This document shows, one piece after another, positions 53,785 to 63,326 of a DNA stretch of 64,000 nt. This DNA comes from Anabaena catenula FACHB-362 (GTDB lineage Bacteria; Cyanobacteriota; Cyanobacteriia; Cyanobacteriales; Nostocaceae), in contig NZ_JACJTQ010000014.1 of NCBI RefSeq assembly GCF_014698735.1, forward strand, positions 1 to 64,000, given 5' to 3'. Both the position numbers and the translations under genes were made by a program. The notes beneath the pieces were generated by a model. That model was given only the letters and a program-made list of their open reading frames with translations. It was not told where the DNA came from and searched no databases. Each line of letters opens with the position of its first letter. The stretch's first letter is position 1.

Positions 53785-54122
53785 TTAGTCAAATTGTTTT
53801 ATTCAAATTTCCCCAAACAGACCTGACAATTGGAAAATTACGCCCAGCACTTCTAATTAAGCCATTAAGTAACGGTTATGATGATTGGCTGGTTTGTATG
53901 ATTTCCGCTAAAACAGGGCAAGAAGTGACTGGACTTGATGAAATTATTACACCCAATGATCAGGATTTTAAACAAACAGGCTTAAAGTAAGAAAGCGTTA
54001 TTAGAGTCTCACGGTTAGCAGTTGTATCTGAAAAGATATTATTGGGAAAAATTGGTGAAATTCCCACAGAAAGATTGGAGCGAATTAAAATAAATCTGGC
54101 TAACTGGATTTTAAGTAATTGA
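53775..54122 (+). pseudogene. PemK/MazF-type toxin interrupted by an in-frame stop
   Basis: The frame from 53775 encodes 71 residues (FPQTDLTIGKLRPALLIKPL, then VCMISAKTGQ) and stops at TAA 53988-53990. Without that codon it continues in the same frame for 43 more residues (ESVIRVSRLAVVSEKILLGK and onward to LANWILSN) to a TGA at 54120-54122. The total length and the SVIRVSRLAVV block are typical of PemK/MazF RNases. A single nonsense change appears to have killed the toxin. Confidence 0.85.
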
Positions 54123-54137
54123 GTTTAGGAGAATACT

Positions 54138-55331
54138 ATGAAAATCGAAAGTATCCATTTAAAAAACTTTAAAGCTTTCAAAGACGTAGAAATTAAAAAG
54201 ATTCCTAAAATGTGCGTTTTCGTCGGTGCAAATGGTACTGGCAAAACCACAATTTTTAATGTATTCAGTTTTTTGAAAGATGCTTTAACTGATAACGTTC
54301 ATGTTGCTCTCACGAAATTAGGAGGAAGTCGAGGATTCCAGGAAGTAAGAAGCCGTAATTCAACTGGACCGATAGAAATTGAATTGAAATTTCGTATTCC
54401 TCAAGGTAGAAAATCTCCATTAGTTACCTATTCTTTAACAATTAATGAAGAAGATGATCGTCCTATCATAGAAAGAGAGATTCTTCAATACCGAAGAGGG
54501 AGTAAAGGTCAGCCTTGGCGGTTTATTGATTTTTCCAACGGTAAAGGACAAGCTGTTATTAATGAACCTGATCAGGTTATAGATGAAAAAGAATTAAAAC
54601 GAGAAGACCACGAGTTAAAATCTCCAGATATTCTAGCTTTAAAAGGTTTAGCACAATTTGAAAAATTCCCTGCAAGTAAAGCAATTGGTGATTTACTTGA
54701 AAATTGGCATATTTCCGATTTTCATATCCAACAAGCGCGACCAGAAAGGGAATCTAGTTATGCAGAACATCTTTCCAGAGAGGGTGAGAACTTAGCAATG
54801 GTGACGGAATTTCTCTATAAAAGACACCCTGATATTTATCATAAAATCATTGAAAAACTAAAACAGCGAGTTCCTGGTATCAGCGAAGTTGATTCTAAAA
54901 TTACTGAAGAAGGACGGGTATTACTGCGGTTTAAAGACGGTGATTTTCATGATCCTTTTTTAGCGCGATATGTTTCTGATGGAACTATCAAAATGTTTGC
55001 TTATTTAGTGCTTTTGTATGACCCAAAACCTCATCCTTTGCTATGTGTAGAAGAACCAGAAAATCAACTTTACCCTAAACTTCTTTACGAATTGGCAGAA
55101 GAATTTAGAGAATATGCACGAAAAGGGGGTCAAGTTTTTGTATCCACTCATTCCCCTGATTTTTTAAATGGTTGCGAACTAGAAGAAGTCTTTTGGCTAC
55201 AAAAAGAAAGAGGTTATACAGTAGTTAAACGAGCGAGTGATGATGAACAAATCACAACATACATGAATGAAGGTGATAAACTTGGTTATTTATGGAGGCA
55301 GGGTTTTTTTGAGGGAGCAGACCCGCTATGA
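54138..55331 (+). CDS. AAA/ABC-type ATPase (AAA_21/OLD-like) of a two-gene defence-like pair
   Basis: A 397-residue SMC/RecF-like ATPase: MKIESIHLKNFKAFKDVEI, Walker A GANGTGKTT (about 30-38), signature-like YVSDGTIKMFAYLVLLY, Walker B LLCVEEPENQLYP (about 300-312) and H-loop VFVSTHSPDFL (H338). The absence of a long coiled coil places it with AAA_15/AAA_21 ATPases that partner nucleases in phage-defence systems. It overlaps the DUF4276 gene by 4 bases (ATGA). Together they look like an OLD-family protein split into two polypeptides; that is inference. Confidence 0.88.
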   Translation: MKIESIHLKNFKAFKDVEIKKIPKMCVFVGANGTGKTTIFNVFSFLKDALTDNVHVALTKLGGSRGFQEVRSRNSTGPIEIELKFRIPQGRKSPLVTYSLTINEEDDRPIIEREILQYRRGSKGQPWRFIDFSNGKGQAVINEPDQVIDEKELKREDHELKSPDILALKGLAQFEKFPASKAIGDLLENWHISDFHIQQARPERESSYAEHLSREGENLAMVTEFLYKRHPDIYHKIIEKLKQRVPGISEVDSKITEEGRVLLRFKDGDFHDPFLARYVSDGTIKMFAYLVLLYDPKPHPLLCVEEPENQLYPKLLYELAEEFREYARKGGQVFVSTHSPDFLNGCELEEVFWLQKERGYTVVKRASDDEQITTYMNEGDKLGYLWRQGFFEGADPL

Positions 55332-55942
55332 TAGAGCTTGTTTTTTTACTAGAAGAACCATCTGCAAAAGCAATGATTGAAGGCATTTTACCGAAGATAA
55401 TATTAGAAGAAGATATAGTTGTTCGGTATATTGTTTTTGAAGGTAAACAAGATTTAGAAAAACAGATAACACGAAAACTTCAAGGATATAATAATCCTCA
55501 TGCAAGATTCATTATTTTGCGTGATCAAGATTCTGGTGACTGTCAAGTTATTAAAACAAATCTTCAACAAAAATGCGAAGCAGCAAATAAATTTCAATCT
55601 ATTGTGCGTATTGCTTGTCGTGAACTTGAAAGCTGGTATATTGCTGATTTGGAAGCGGTAGAAAAGGCTTATAATAAAACCAATCTTTCATCACAGCAAA
55701 ATAAAAATAAGTTCCGCAATCCTGATAATCTTGAAAGTCCATCAAAAGAACTGAAATCACTTGTACCTGAATACCAAAAGATAAACGGATCAAGAATGAT
55801 AGCACCTTATTTAAATCTGGAAAATACACGCTCTCGCAGTTTTTATCATTTTATTAGTTCAATTAAAAAAGTTATTCAGGAATATAAATCGGAAAATGAT
55901 ATTGTTAAGTTACAACATCTTGATTTTGAGGACAAAGAATAA
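55328..55942 (+). CDS. DUF4276 family protein, TOPRIM-like partner of the AAA ATPase
   Basis: A 204-residue protein starting MIELVFLLEEPSAKAMIEGI. E9/E10 plus the RDQDSGD segment (D66, D68, D71) have the layout of a TOPRIM metal site. The family motif ACRELESWYIADLEAVE is present, as is a late RSFYHFISSIKK. DUF4276 is regularly paired with AAA ATPases. By analogy with OLD nucleases it may be the nuclease half, activated by the ATPase. The 4-base overlap implies coupled translation. Confidence 0.85.
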   Translation: MIELVFLLEEPSAKAMIEGILPKIILEEDIVVRYIVFEGKQDLEKQITRKLQGYNNPHARFIILRDQDSGDCQVIKTNLQQKCEAANKFQSIVRIACRELESWYIADLEAVEKAYNKTNLSSQQNKNKFRNPDNLESPSKELKSLVPEYQKINGSRMIAPYLNLENTRSRSFYHFISSIKKVIQEYKSENDIVKLQHLDFEDKE

Positions 55943-56027
55943 TTCTCTCCATTTAAAACAATAAATTCGTAGAGAGTTGGCTTTTGGATAGGTAGATAGA
56001 CGTGAAATAAACAAAATATGTTACTAT

Positions 56028-56150
56028 TTGTAGATAAATTTGCTGCGGATACGGGAACAAATCGCTTGTAATCTAGCAGAAATCGGCAAAACTTGCACAA
56101 CAACCGTAATCGTTAGTTGATAGCGTTACCAGCGCTATGCTAGAAATAGC
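56028..56150 (+). pseudogene. Fragment of pgk (3' region), diverged
   Basis: CTAGCAGAAATCGGCAAAAC is identical to pgk (about 53273-53292). Similarity extends on both sides, covering pgk codons for [11 protein letters not shown] on the left and [11 protein letters not shown] on the right, with small indels and stops. The alignment covers roughly 100 bp. It lies just after the AAA-DUF4276 cassette and on the same strand as pgk, as if the cassette had been inserted between two copies of the pgk end. Confidence 0.78.
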
Positions 56151-56173
56151 AAACTTCAAGGAGAGAGCAAATC

Positions 56174-56596
56174 ATGGAAGAATTACTAGAACTCAGAGAA
56201 TTAGTCCTTGCTGGCAACCTAGAAGCGACTCTATCTTTAATTGATGAATTAGAAGAAATCAGCAAAGAAGATAAAATCAATAAAATTTATAGCTATTGTG
56301 TAGTGCTTTTAGTCCATTTAATTAAACAACAGGCAGAAAAAAGGACAACTCATTCTTGGGATGTTTCCATTCGCAATGCTACTGACGCAATTGATCGGAT
56401 CAACAAACGCCGAAAAGCTGGAGGATATTACATGAACCAAAAAGAAATAGAGGAAATTTTAGCAGAAGCTTATAATCGCGCTTTAGATAATGCTTCTTTA
56501 GAAGCTTTTGGTGGAATTTATGATGAATTAACCTTAAAAAATATGGTAGATCAAGAATTAATTATCAAACAGGCATTAAATTTTATTTTTAATTAA
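56174..56596 (+). CDS. DUF29-like family protein
   Basis: A 140-residue helical soluble protein: MEELLELRELVLAGNLEATL, YCVVLLVHLIKQQAEKRT, SWDVSIRNATDAID. This resembles the DUF29 proteins abundant in cyanobacteria. Function unknown. AAGGAGAG lies before the ATG. It stands just past the pgk remnant. Confidence 0.75.
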   Translation: MEELLELRELVLAGNLEATLSLIDELEEISKEDKINKIYSYCVVLLVHLIKQQAEKRTTHSWDVSIRNATDAIDRINKRRKAGGYYMNQKEIEEILAEAYNRALDNASLEAFGGIYDELTLKNMVDQELIIKQALNFIFN

Positions 56597-56757
56597 AGTG
56601 CGATACCAATTAATGCAAATAGATTATTTGTTGAGGTCAGTAATAGGATATGTTGCTTTATGGCATTGGAAATTTTTCATGTCCAATACCTAGCCCAAAC
56701 TTATGATTTCTCCTTTCCCATGCGTAAGTACTAATATATTGATTTATCAATAAATCA

Positions 56758-58599
56758 ATGAACAAATTTAATTTCATGTCCCTTAAGAATAAAATCTCTT
56801 TTGTTTTTAACAAAACAGCCCTTTTATCTTTGATTTGTTTGCCTGTAATTCATTTTTTATTAACTAAACTTGCTATTAGTATTTCTTTTGAGAATGGTAG
56901 CGCACCTATTTGGCCATCATCAGGAATTTATATGGCAGGAATGTTCCTGTTTGATTTTTCATTCTTACCAGCTATTTTCTTAAGTGAAATAATTGTTAAT
57001 ACGTGGCTTTATCACAATTATGATCATGGTAAATTAATTGCTTTTGTTATTTCTTTAACTGATACCTTAGATCCTGTAATAATATACTTATTAGTTAATA
57101 AATATATTCCTGATCGGAATTTTTTAGAAAAAACTCAAGACATTTTTAAATTTATAGGAATTGTGTTGAGTGAATGTTTTATTACTTCTAATATTGCCGC
57201 CGGATTTTTATATATTACTAAAGCTACTTCTTGGGATGCTTATGCTCTAATTTGGTGGGGATGGTGGATTAGCATCTCTTTAGCAATTTTAGTTATTAGT
57301 CCTACCTTATTAATATGGATTAAACCCTTTAAACACCAACAAAAACTTCCTTCATCATGGAAAATAGAATTATTTTGCATCATAGTTATAATCGGGATAA
57401 TTAGTAAAATTTCTTTTGGGTTTGGTTATCCTTTAGAATATACATTTTTACCTATTTTAATCTGGTGTGCTTTTCGTTTTCGGTTACAAGAAACCACATT
57501 AATTACACTCTTAATTAATTCTATTGCTGTATGGGGAGTAGTTAGCGGTACAGGATCTTTCCATCGTCCATCAACGATAGCATCTATGGTTTTATTACAA
57601 TCTTTTATTGGGGTATTTGCCCTCACTTCTTTAGTTTTATCCGCAGCCGTTCGAGACAATTGGTGGGCAGAATTGCGTCTCAAACAAGCTAATGAAACTT
57701 TAGAAGAAAGGGTAGAAGAAAGGACTTTAGAGTTACAAGATACCCTCCAAGAATTGAAGTTAAACCAGTCACAAGTTATTCAAAGTGAAAAAATGTCCAG
57801 TTTGGGTCAATTAGTAGCAGGAGTTGCCCATGAAATTAATAATCCAGTTAACTTTATTCATGGCAATATTGCCCATTTGAAGCAGTATTCTGAAGATTTA
57901 TTAAAACTAGTTAGTTTATATCAAGAAAATCATAGTAATAATAATCCAAAAATTCAAAAGTTAGAAAAAGAGATTGACTTAGAATTTTTACTAGCAGATA
58001 TGCCCAAAATTATTAATTCTATGGAGATAGGAACTAGACGTATTCGTGATATTGTTCTATCTTTGCGTAATTTTTCCCGCCTTGATGAAGCTGAATTTAA
58101 ACAAGTTGATCTACATGATGGGATTGAAAGCACTTTATTAATTTTACAACATCGCCTGAAAGCTAAATCTGAACAGCCAGAAATTGAGATTATTCGAGAT
58201 TATGGTAATTTACCCGAAGTAGAATGTTATGCTGGGCAATTAAATCAAGTTTTTATGAATATTATAGCTAATGCAATTGATGCTCTTGAAGAAAGCAATA
58301 TTACTCTAACTTTTCAAGAGATTAAGGCAAATCCCAATCAGATTACAATTAGGACTAAGCTGATAGATAAGCAATGGGTAGAAATCAGGATATATGATAA
58401 TGGAATAGGAATGTCAGAAGATGTTAAAAATCGCATTTTCGACCCATTTTTTACCACCAAACCCATAGGTAAAGGAACAGGTATAGGAATGGCTATTAGC
58501 TATCAAATTATTACTGAAAAACATCATGGTAAATTAGAGTGTTCCTCGAATATTGGCGGGGGAACTGAATTTATCATCCAAATTCCGAGTAAACAATAA
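56758..58599 (+). CDS. MASE1-domain sensor histidine kinase
   Basis: A 613-residue membrane kinase. An N-terminal MASE1 sensor of about eight transmembrane helices (about 18-300) contains SFENGSAPIWPSSGIYMAG. A coiled coil follows (about 305-345, ANETLEERVEERTLELQDTL). The HisKA-type domain has H358 in VAHEINNPVNF. The HATPase domain has N-box NIIANAIDALEE, IYDNGIGMSEDV, FFTTKPIGKGTGIGMAIS. It has no receiver domain and no response regulator is adjacent. The signal is unknown. Confidence 0.92.
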   Translation: MNKFNFMSLKNKISFVFNKTALLSLICLPVIHFLLTKLAISISFENGSAPIWPSSGIYMAGMFLFDFSFLPAIFLSEIIVNTWLYHNYDHGKLIAFVISLTDTLDPVIIYLLVNKYIPDRNFLEKTQDIFKFIGIVLSECFITSNIAAGFLYITKATSWDAYALIWWGWWISISLAILVISPTLLIWIKPFKHQQKLPSSWKIELFCIIVIIGIISKISFGFGYPLEYTFLPILIWCAFRFRLQETTLITLLINSIAVWGVVSGTGSFHRPSTIASMVLLQSFIGVFALTSLVLSAAVRDNWWAELRLKQANETLEERVEERTLELQDTLQELKLNQSQVIQSEKMSSLGQLVAGVAHEINNPVNFIHGNIAHLKQYSEDLLKLVSLYQENHSNNNPKIQKLEKEIDLEFLLADMPKIINSMEIGTRRIRDIVLSLRNFSRLDEAEFKQVDLHDGIESTLLILQHRLKAKSEQPEIEIIRDYGNLPEVECYAGQLNQVFMNIIANAIDALEESNITLTFQEIKANPNQITIRTKLIDKQWVEIRIYDNGIGMSEDVKNRIFDPFFTTKPIGKGTGIGMAISYQIITEKHHGKLECSSNIGGGTEFIIQIPSKQ

Positions 58600-58689
58600 T
58601 ATATAGCCGTGGACAGGGTGGTTAGGACATCAATTGATAATGAAACTCCCACTACAAGAGGGTTCTACTCCTGACTCCGGTCACTGAGC

Positions 58690-58748
58690 GTAGTCGTTCG
58701 CGAAGCGTCTCGAAGAGAAGTGCTGACTCCTGACTCCTGACTCCTGCT
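58690..58748. repeat. Dispersed palindromic repeat and GACTCCT tandem copies
   Basis: GAGCGTAGTCGTTCGCGAAG and CGTCTCGAAGAGAAG, of the type common in Nostocales spacers, are followed by three to four GACTCCT heptamers (the complement of the AGGAGTC unit in the 60.8-kb array). Confidence 0.75.
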
Positions 58749-58830
58749 ATATTTTCAAGTACATAGACCATGTAGAGACACAGGATTTCTATGTCCCTAC
58801 GACTATATTTAAAACAGCCCCAAGCCAAAT

Positions 58831-59553
58831 TTAAACAGCAGGCTTTTCATATAAACGCAAAAGACTACCATTCACCATAGATGCGGCATCAGACGCAAGC
58901 CAAGCAATAAACTCACCAATATCCTCAGTTGTAATCCAACTTGGTTGACTCTGTTCTTGACTAACACGAGTTGCTACCCAACTATGGATAATAACTTCAT
59001 TAATTCGCACACCACTATTCTTATTTTCCGCCATCAATATCTGAGCTAACATAAGTTGTCCAGCGGCAGGAATGCTGACTAAACTAACATTAGGAACGGG
59101 ATTTTCCGCTGCTGCTCCTCCTATGAGTGTGTAACTAGCGCCTTTTTGTTCTTTCAAAAGAGGCAGAAAAGTACGAGCAGTGATAAAATGACTGGTTAAA
59201 TTGCTATTCAGGTATTGTTGCCATTCAGCGATTGATACCTCTGTTATCGGCTTGTTTCCAAACCACCAACCTCCAAGGGAAGCAACCACAGCATCAAGTT
59301 TACCAAACTGCTTGAGTATTTGGTCACGAATGCGTTCTGCATCTTCAATTTGGCTAATTTCTCCGACAATGGGAATAAATTGATCGCTTGTGGCAATATC
59401 ACCTAGATATGTGCGTAGTTCCTCTAGTTTTTCGGCTTTACGAGATGGGACTGCAACGATCGCACCAGCTTTGAGAAATGACCGCACAATGCCTTCACCT
59501 ACATTACCTGCACCGCCGGGGATAAATACAACTTTACCTGCTAATTTGCTCAT
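58831..59553 (-). CDS. SDR-family oxidoreductase
   Basis: A 240-residue Rossmann enzyme: VVFIPGGAGNVGEGIVRSFL for cofactor binding (GGxGxxG) and ASLGGWWFG in the NNAG position. The active-site YxxxK is not clear: the region that should carry it reads VSLVSIPAAGQLMLAQ. It may therefore be an atypical or inactive SDR. It follows the next SDR gene by 33 bases on the same strand, so they probably form an operon. Confidence 0.82.
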   Translation of the reverse strand: MSKLAGKVVFIPGGAGNVGEGIVRSFLKAGAIVAVPSRKAEKLEELRTYLGDIATSDQFIPIVGEISQIEDAERIRDQILKQFGKLDAVVASLGGWWFGNKPITEVSIAEWQQYLNSNLTSHFITARTFLPLLKEQKGASYTLIGGAAAENPVPNVSLVSIPAAGQLMLAQILMAENKNSGVRINEVIIHSWVATRVSQEQSQPSWITTEDIGEFIAWLASDAASMVNGSLLRLYEKPAV

Positions 59554-59586
59554 AATTACACTCCTTTTGTTTTTCCAAACAGATAT

Positions 59587-60342
59587 TTAAGCAGCCAAAA
59601 TTCCACCATCTACTGCAAGAGTATGACCATTGATAAAATCAGCAGCATCAGAACAAAGCCAGAGGACAGCATTAGCAATGTCATTAGGCTGTCCTAAACG
59701 TCCTGCTGGCACAAAACTTTCAAAAGCTTTAGAATTGCCGCCTGTAGCCTGATTTAGCATCTCAGTTTCAATAGGGCCAGGAGCGATCGCATTAATCCGA
59801 ATTTTTTGGGCTGCATATTCTAACGCTGCTGATTTTGTCAGCATCACCACAGCAGCTTTTGAGGTGTCATACAGGGAAAGTCCAGGTGATAATGGACGGA
59901 AACCGTTAATAGATGAAGTGTTAACAATTGCTCCCCCGTTCCCTTGAGCTAACATTTGAGCAATTTCGTATTTCAAACAGAGAAAAACACCCTTAACGTT
60001 AACTCCAAAAAGTCGGTCGTAAGCTTGCTCTGATTGGTCTGCTAACAAGGCATTTTCCCCCAGCAGTCCCGCATTATTAAAGGCGATATCAAGGCTACCA
60101 AAGGTATTTACTGTGGCGGTAATGAGTGCTTTTACATCTGCCTCTTGAGCTACATCTGCTTTGACAAATAAACCGTCGCTGCCAACTTCACGAATGAGAC
60201 GGATAGTTTCATTTCCTTCTTCTTCACGCCTTCCAGCCACCACAACTTTAGCCCCTGCACGAGCAAATGCGATCGCTGTTGTGCGTCCAATTCCAGAAGT
60301 TCCACCCGTAACTAGCGCAACTTTGTTTGCTAATGAGTTCAT
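59587..60342 (-). CDS. SDR-family oxidoreductase (classical, FabG-like)
   Basis: 251 residues from the ATG at 60342 (MNSLANKVALVTGGTSGIGR); the frame opens 42 codons earlier in sequence unrelated to the family. Classical SDR motifs: TGGTSGIG, NNAGLLGENA, a serine in NTSSINGF, YDTSKAAVVML (YxxxK) and IAPGPIETEM. It is likely NAD(P)-dependent with unknown substrate. It is divergent from the HxlR gene with 69 bases between starts, suggesting that it is the regulated target. Confidence 0.9.
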   Translation of the reverse strand: MNSLANKVALVTGGTSGIGRTTAIAFARAGAKVVVAGRREEEGNETIRLIREVGSDGLFVKADVAQEADVKALITATVNTFGSLDIAFNNAGLLGENALLADQSEQAYDRLFGVNVKGVFLCLKYEIAQMLAQGNGGAIVNTSSINGFRPLSPGLSLYDTSKAAVVMLTKSAALEYAAQKIRINAIAPGPIETEMLNQATGGNSKAFESFVPAGRLGQPNDIANAVLWLCSDAADFINGHTLAVDGGILAA

Positions 60343-60411
60343 TCTCTTTACTCCAGTTCCAGCACTAGAGTAGTGTGATTGAATGGAATTTTTTTGACAA
60401 GTAGGCACTTT
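60343..60411. promoter_or_regulatory. Divergent promoter region between SDR operon and HxlR regulator
   Basis: Only 69 bases separate the two starts, so a regulator bound here would control both genes. An operator cannot be defined by eye. Confidence 0.5.
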
Positions 60412-60885
<474 letters not shown>

Positions 60886-61217
60886 GTAGTTGCTTTGGCG
60901 GAAAAGTGATAAGTTTTTGATGGGTAAAATGTCTATTCCTTGCACCAACTTAACCTTTTTTACCCCTGAATCCCTTGATTTATCTAGGTTTTACATTTAT
61001 ATGGCTTACGCCAAGCTGCGCTATCAGCAAGCCCTAATTACGAATTACGTTGGCGGTAGCCTGCCGTAGGCATTATTACGAATTACGAATTACGAATTAC
61101 GAATTACGAATTACGAATTACGAATTACGAATTACGAATTACGAATTACGAATTACGAATTACGAATTACGAATTACGAATTACGTTGGCGTAGCCTGCC
61201 GTAGGCACTATTACGAA
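60886..61217. other. Spacer filled by repeats between converging genes
   Basis: No gene is seen. It has a palindromic dispersed repeat at about 61000-61030 and the ATTACGA array described separately. Confidence 0.7.
61048..61214. repeat. ATTACGA heptamer array bracketed by a GTAGCCTGCCGTAGGCA repeat
   Basis: About fifteen ATTACGA units (61075-61183) lie between two near-identical copies of GTAGCCTGCCGTAGGCA, at about 61056-61072 and 61192-61208. The unit is the same as in the 24.0-kb array. The duplicated palindrome suggests the array and its flank were copied together. Confidence 0.88.
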
Positions 61218-63326
61218 TTATGGTGTCAGTGTTTCTGTAGGTGTGGGTGTTGGTGTGGGTGTTGGTTCTTCTGTGGGTGTTTCCGTTGGTGTTTCTGTGG
61301 GTTCTGGTTCTGGGGGATTTTCTGCTCTGACAGTCAGTTGATACTCTAGGGGTTCTGAGGCTGTGGAAACAACGACAAATTCATAAAATCCTTTTTCTGG
61401 TAATGTCTTGGATACAGTCCGCTGTTGGGAATCTTCTAAAAATACGATTTTCCCAGAGGGAGAATAAATTGATAGTAAAACCTTTGAACTTGCTTCTAGA
61501 TTAACTTCCATAATTTGATCTTTAGCAAGTCCCGCAATGAAAACTTTACCTCTTCCTGGTTGGAGAGTTCCGCTAACTGTTTTACTTGTACCACCTTCAG
61601 GAAATACTATTCTTTGAAATGCGCTGTTGGCAAGAATAGCGTTAAGTTGATCATTTACAAATCCGTACCAAACTTGCCCAATGGGTTGTTTGAGAAAATC
61701 TTTACCGCGCTGTTCAGGAAATTCACTTAAAAAAGCCGCATCACCCAAATCATATAAAGAACGACTACCAACGTTGATTTTATTAACTTCTACTTTCCAG
61801 CGATCGCGTTCTGCTGAGGTGTAAGTTCCCAGTTGACGACGGGAGTCAGAACTGATTGCTGACAGCTTTTCTAGGACTTGGGCGGCGGTTTTATCCCATT
61901 CTGCCCGCAAACTTTCATCTTCAGGATCGTTGCTGAGGGTACGTCCTTTTAAACTGGGGTTTTTCTCCCTAAATACTTGATTAACTAAACTAATATAAAA
62001 GTTATAATCTATACTTAATTGTTGACGGCGAGCGCTCAATCTTTCTTTACGTCGTTTTTCCTCTGGTGAATAATTGACTTCGGGTTCGGGTGACTCCGTT
62101 TGAGTCGGGGTAGGACTAGATGTAATTGTCGGGTTGCTTTCTCCTAGATCCTTTGTGCGGTTATGGAAGCCCCACCAAAGTATACCTGTGCTGGCAAATA
62201 AGGCTAAGGTAACAATAAAGACGTTTGTTGCTGTCCAAATACTTGGGGTTTGAGGAGTGGGAGTAATCACAGGTTGGGGTGCTGGGATTTTGGGGGGAGA
62301 AACTGCAACTGTCGCAGATATCGGCGGTTGTGTGGGGGTAGGTGGTTGTGTAGCGGGATAATTAATTGGTTGCGGGTTAAGGGCTTGAATAACTTGACGG
62401 GCTGATTGATAGCGATCGCTCACGTTTGACGATAACATTTTATCTATTATCTGTCCTAACATGGGACTAATGCTCACTTCCCGTCGCCATTGCCAACTAA
62501 AATTATACGTATCAATTAGTTCTTGGGGTTGTTTACCTGTGAGTAAAACTAACACTGTCACTGCTAAGGCATATAAATCACTTTGGGGAGATACCACCCC
62601 GGTTTGCATTTGTTCTGGGGGTGCAAATCCGAGTTTTCCCAATAGCGTTGCAGGTGTGGGAGATGTCATTGCCCCGCTTTGGTAATATTGAGAAGCGACG
62701 GTTGCGGCAACTTGTTTGACACCACCAAAATCAATTAATACTGGTAATTGATCAGCATTGCGAAGCATTAAGTTATCAGGAGAAATATCACGGTGAATTA
62801 CACCAACTGAGTGAATGTATTCTAATACTGGTAAAATTTGCTGTAATAGCTGACGGACTTCTATCTCTGTAAATCTTAAACCCTGCAATTTGCGGCTATT
62901 TAATAAAGAATTATAAGTTTCTCCATCTACATGATCTTGCACCAACAATAAGTGTTCTTTCCCTTGCAAATTGATGTGTAATAGTTCTCTAAATTTAGGA
63001 ATTTGGGGATGTTGCAATTTATAAAGAACACTTGCTTCTCTCTGAAACAGTTCTTCGGCTTTTTGGACAACGTAGGGAGTTTGAACTTGGGGGGAGAATT
63101 CCTTTAAAACACAAGGTTCTCGGAAACGGTTGATATCTTCAGCTAAATAAGTACGTCCAAACCCACCTTGTCCGAGTAGACGTACAATGACATAGCGATC
63201 GCTTAAAGTTAGTCCCGCTTGAATACCAGAAGCTATACTCTTCTCTAATATTTTCTCCCCACATTGGAGACAAAACTTACTACCAGACGGATTTTGATGT
63301 CCTTGAGAACAATACATATTAGTCAT
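61218..63326 (-). CDS. Ser/Thr kinase with transmembrane segment and PPC-like extracytoplasmic region
   Basis: A 702-residue protein; the ATG at 63317 is an equally plausible start. Order: zinc ribbon (CSQGHQNPSGSKFCLQC), kinase (about 40-305, GQGGFGRTYLA, VLKEF, VIHRDISPDNLML, LIDFGGVKQ), Pro-rich linker and one transmembrane helix (about 370-390). A helical domain shared with the next gene follows (SARRQQLSIDYNFY, PSLKGRTLSNDPED). A PPC-like beta domain (LQPGRGKVFIAGLAKDQ) and a Pro/Thr/Glu tail (TPTETPTEEPTPTPTP) end it. The HRD loop carries S in place of the usual K (HRDISPDN), as in some cyanobacterial kinases, so activity should be tested. Confidence 0.9.
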   Translation of the reverse strand: MTNMYCSQGHQNPSGSKFCLQCGEKILEKSIASGIQAGLTLSDRYVIVRLLGQGGFGRTYLAEDINRFREPCVLKEFSPQVQTPYVVQKAEELFQREASVLYKLQHPQIPKFRELLHINLQGKEHLLLVQDHVDGETYNSLLNSRKLQGLRFTEIEVRQLLQQILPVLEYIHSVGVIHRDISPDNLMLRNADQLPVLIDFGGVKQVAATVASQYYQSGAMTSPTPATLLGKLGFAPPEQMQTGVVSPQSDLYALAVTVLVLLTGKQPQELIDTYNFSWQWRREVSISPMLGQIIDKMLSSNVSDRYQSARQVIQALNPQPINYPATQPPTPTQPPISATVAVSPPKIPAPQPVITPTPQTPSIWTATNVFIVTLALFASTGILWWGFHNRTKDLGESNPTITSSPTPTQTESPEPEVNYSPEEKRRKERLSARRQQLSIDYNFYISLVNQVFREKNPSLKGRTLSNDPEDESLRAEWDKTAAQVLEKLSAISSDSRRQLGTYTSAERDRWKVEVNKINVGSRSLYDLGDAAFLSEFPEQRGKDFLKQPIGQVWYGFVNDQLNAILANSAFQRIVFPEGGTSKTVSGTLQPGRGKVFIAGLAKDQIMEVNLEASSKVLLSIYSPSGKIVFLEDSQQRTVSKTLPEKGFYEFVVVSTASEPLEYQLTVRAENPPEPEPTETPTETPTEEPTPTPTPTPTETLTP

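Noticed and set aside
53988-53990. Programmed readthrough of the TAA in the toxin frame
   Set aside because: Nothing around the codon suggests recoding; a nonsense mutation is the simpler reading.
61050-61349. 99-codon frame over the ATTACGA array
   Set aside because: It is repeat translation followed by antisense of the kinase's Pro/Thr-rich tail.
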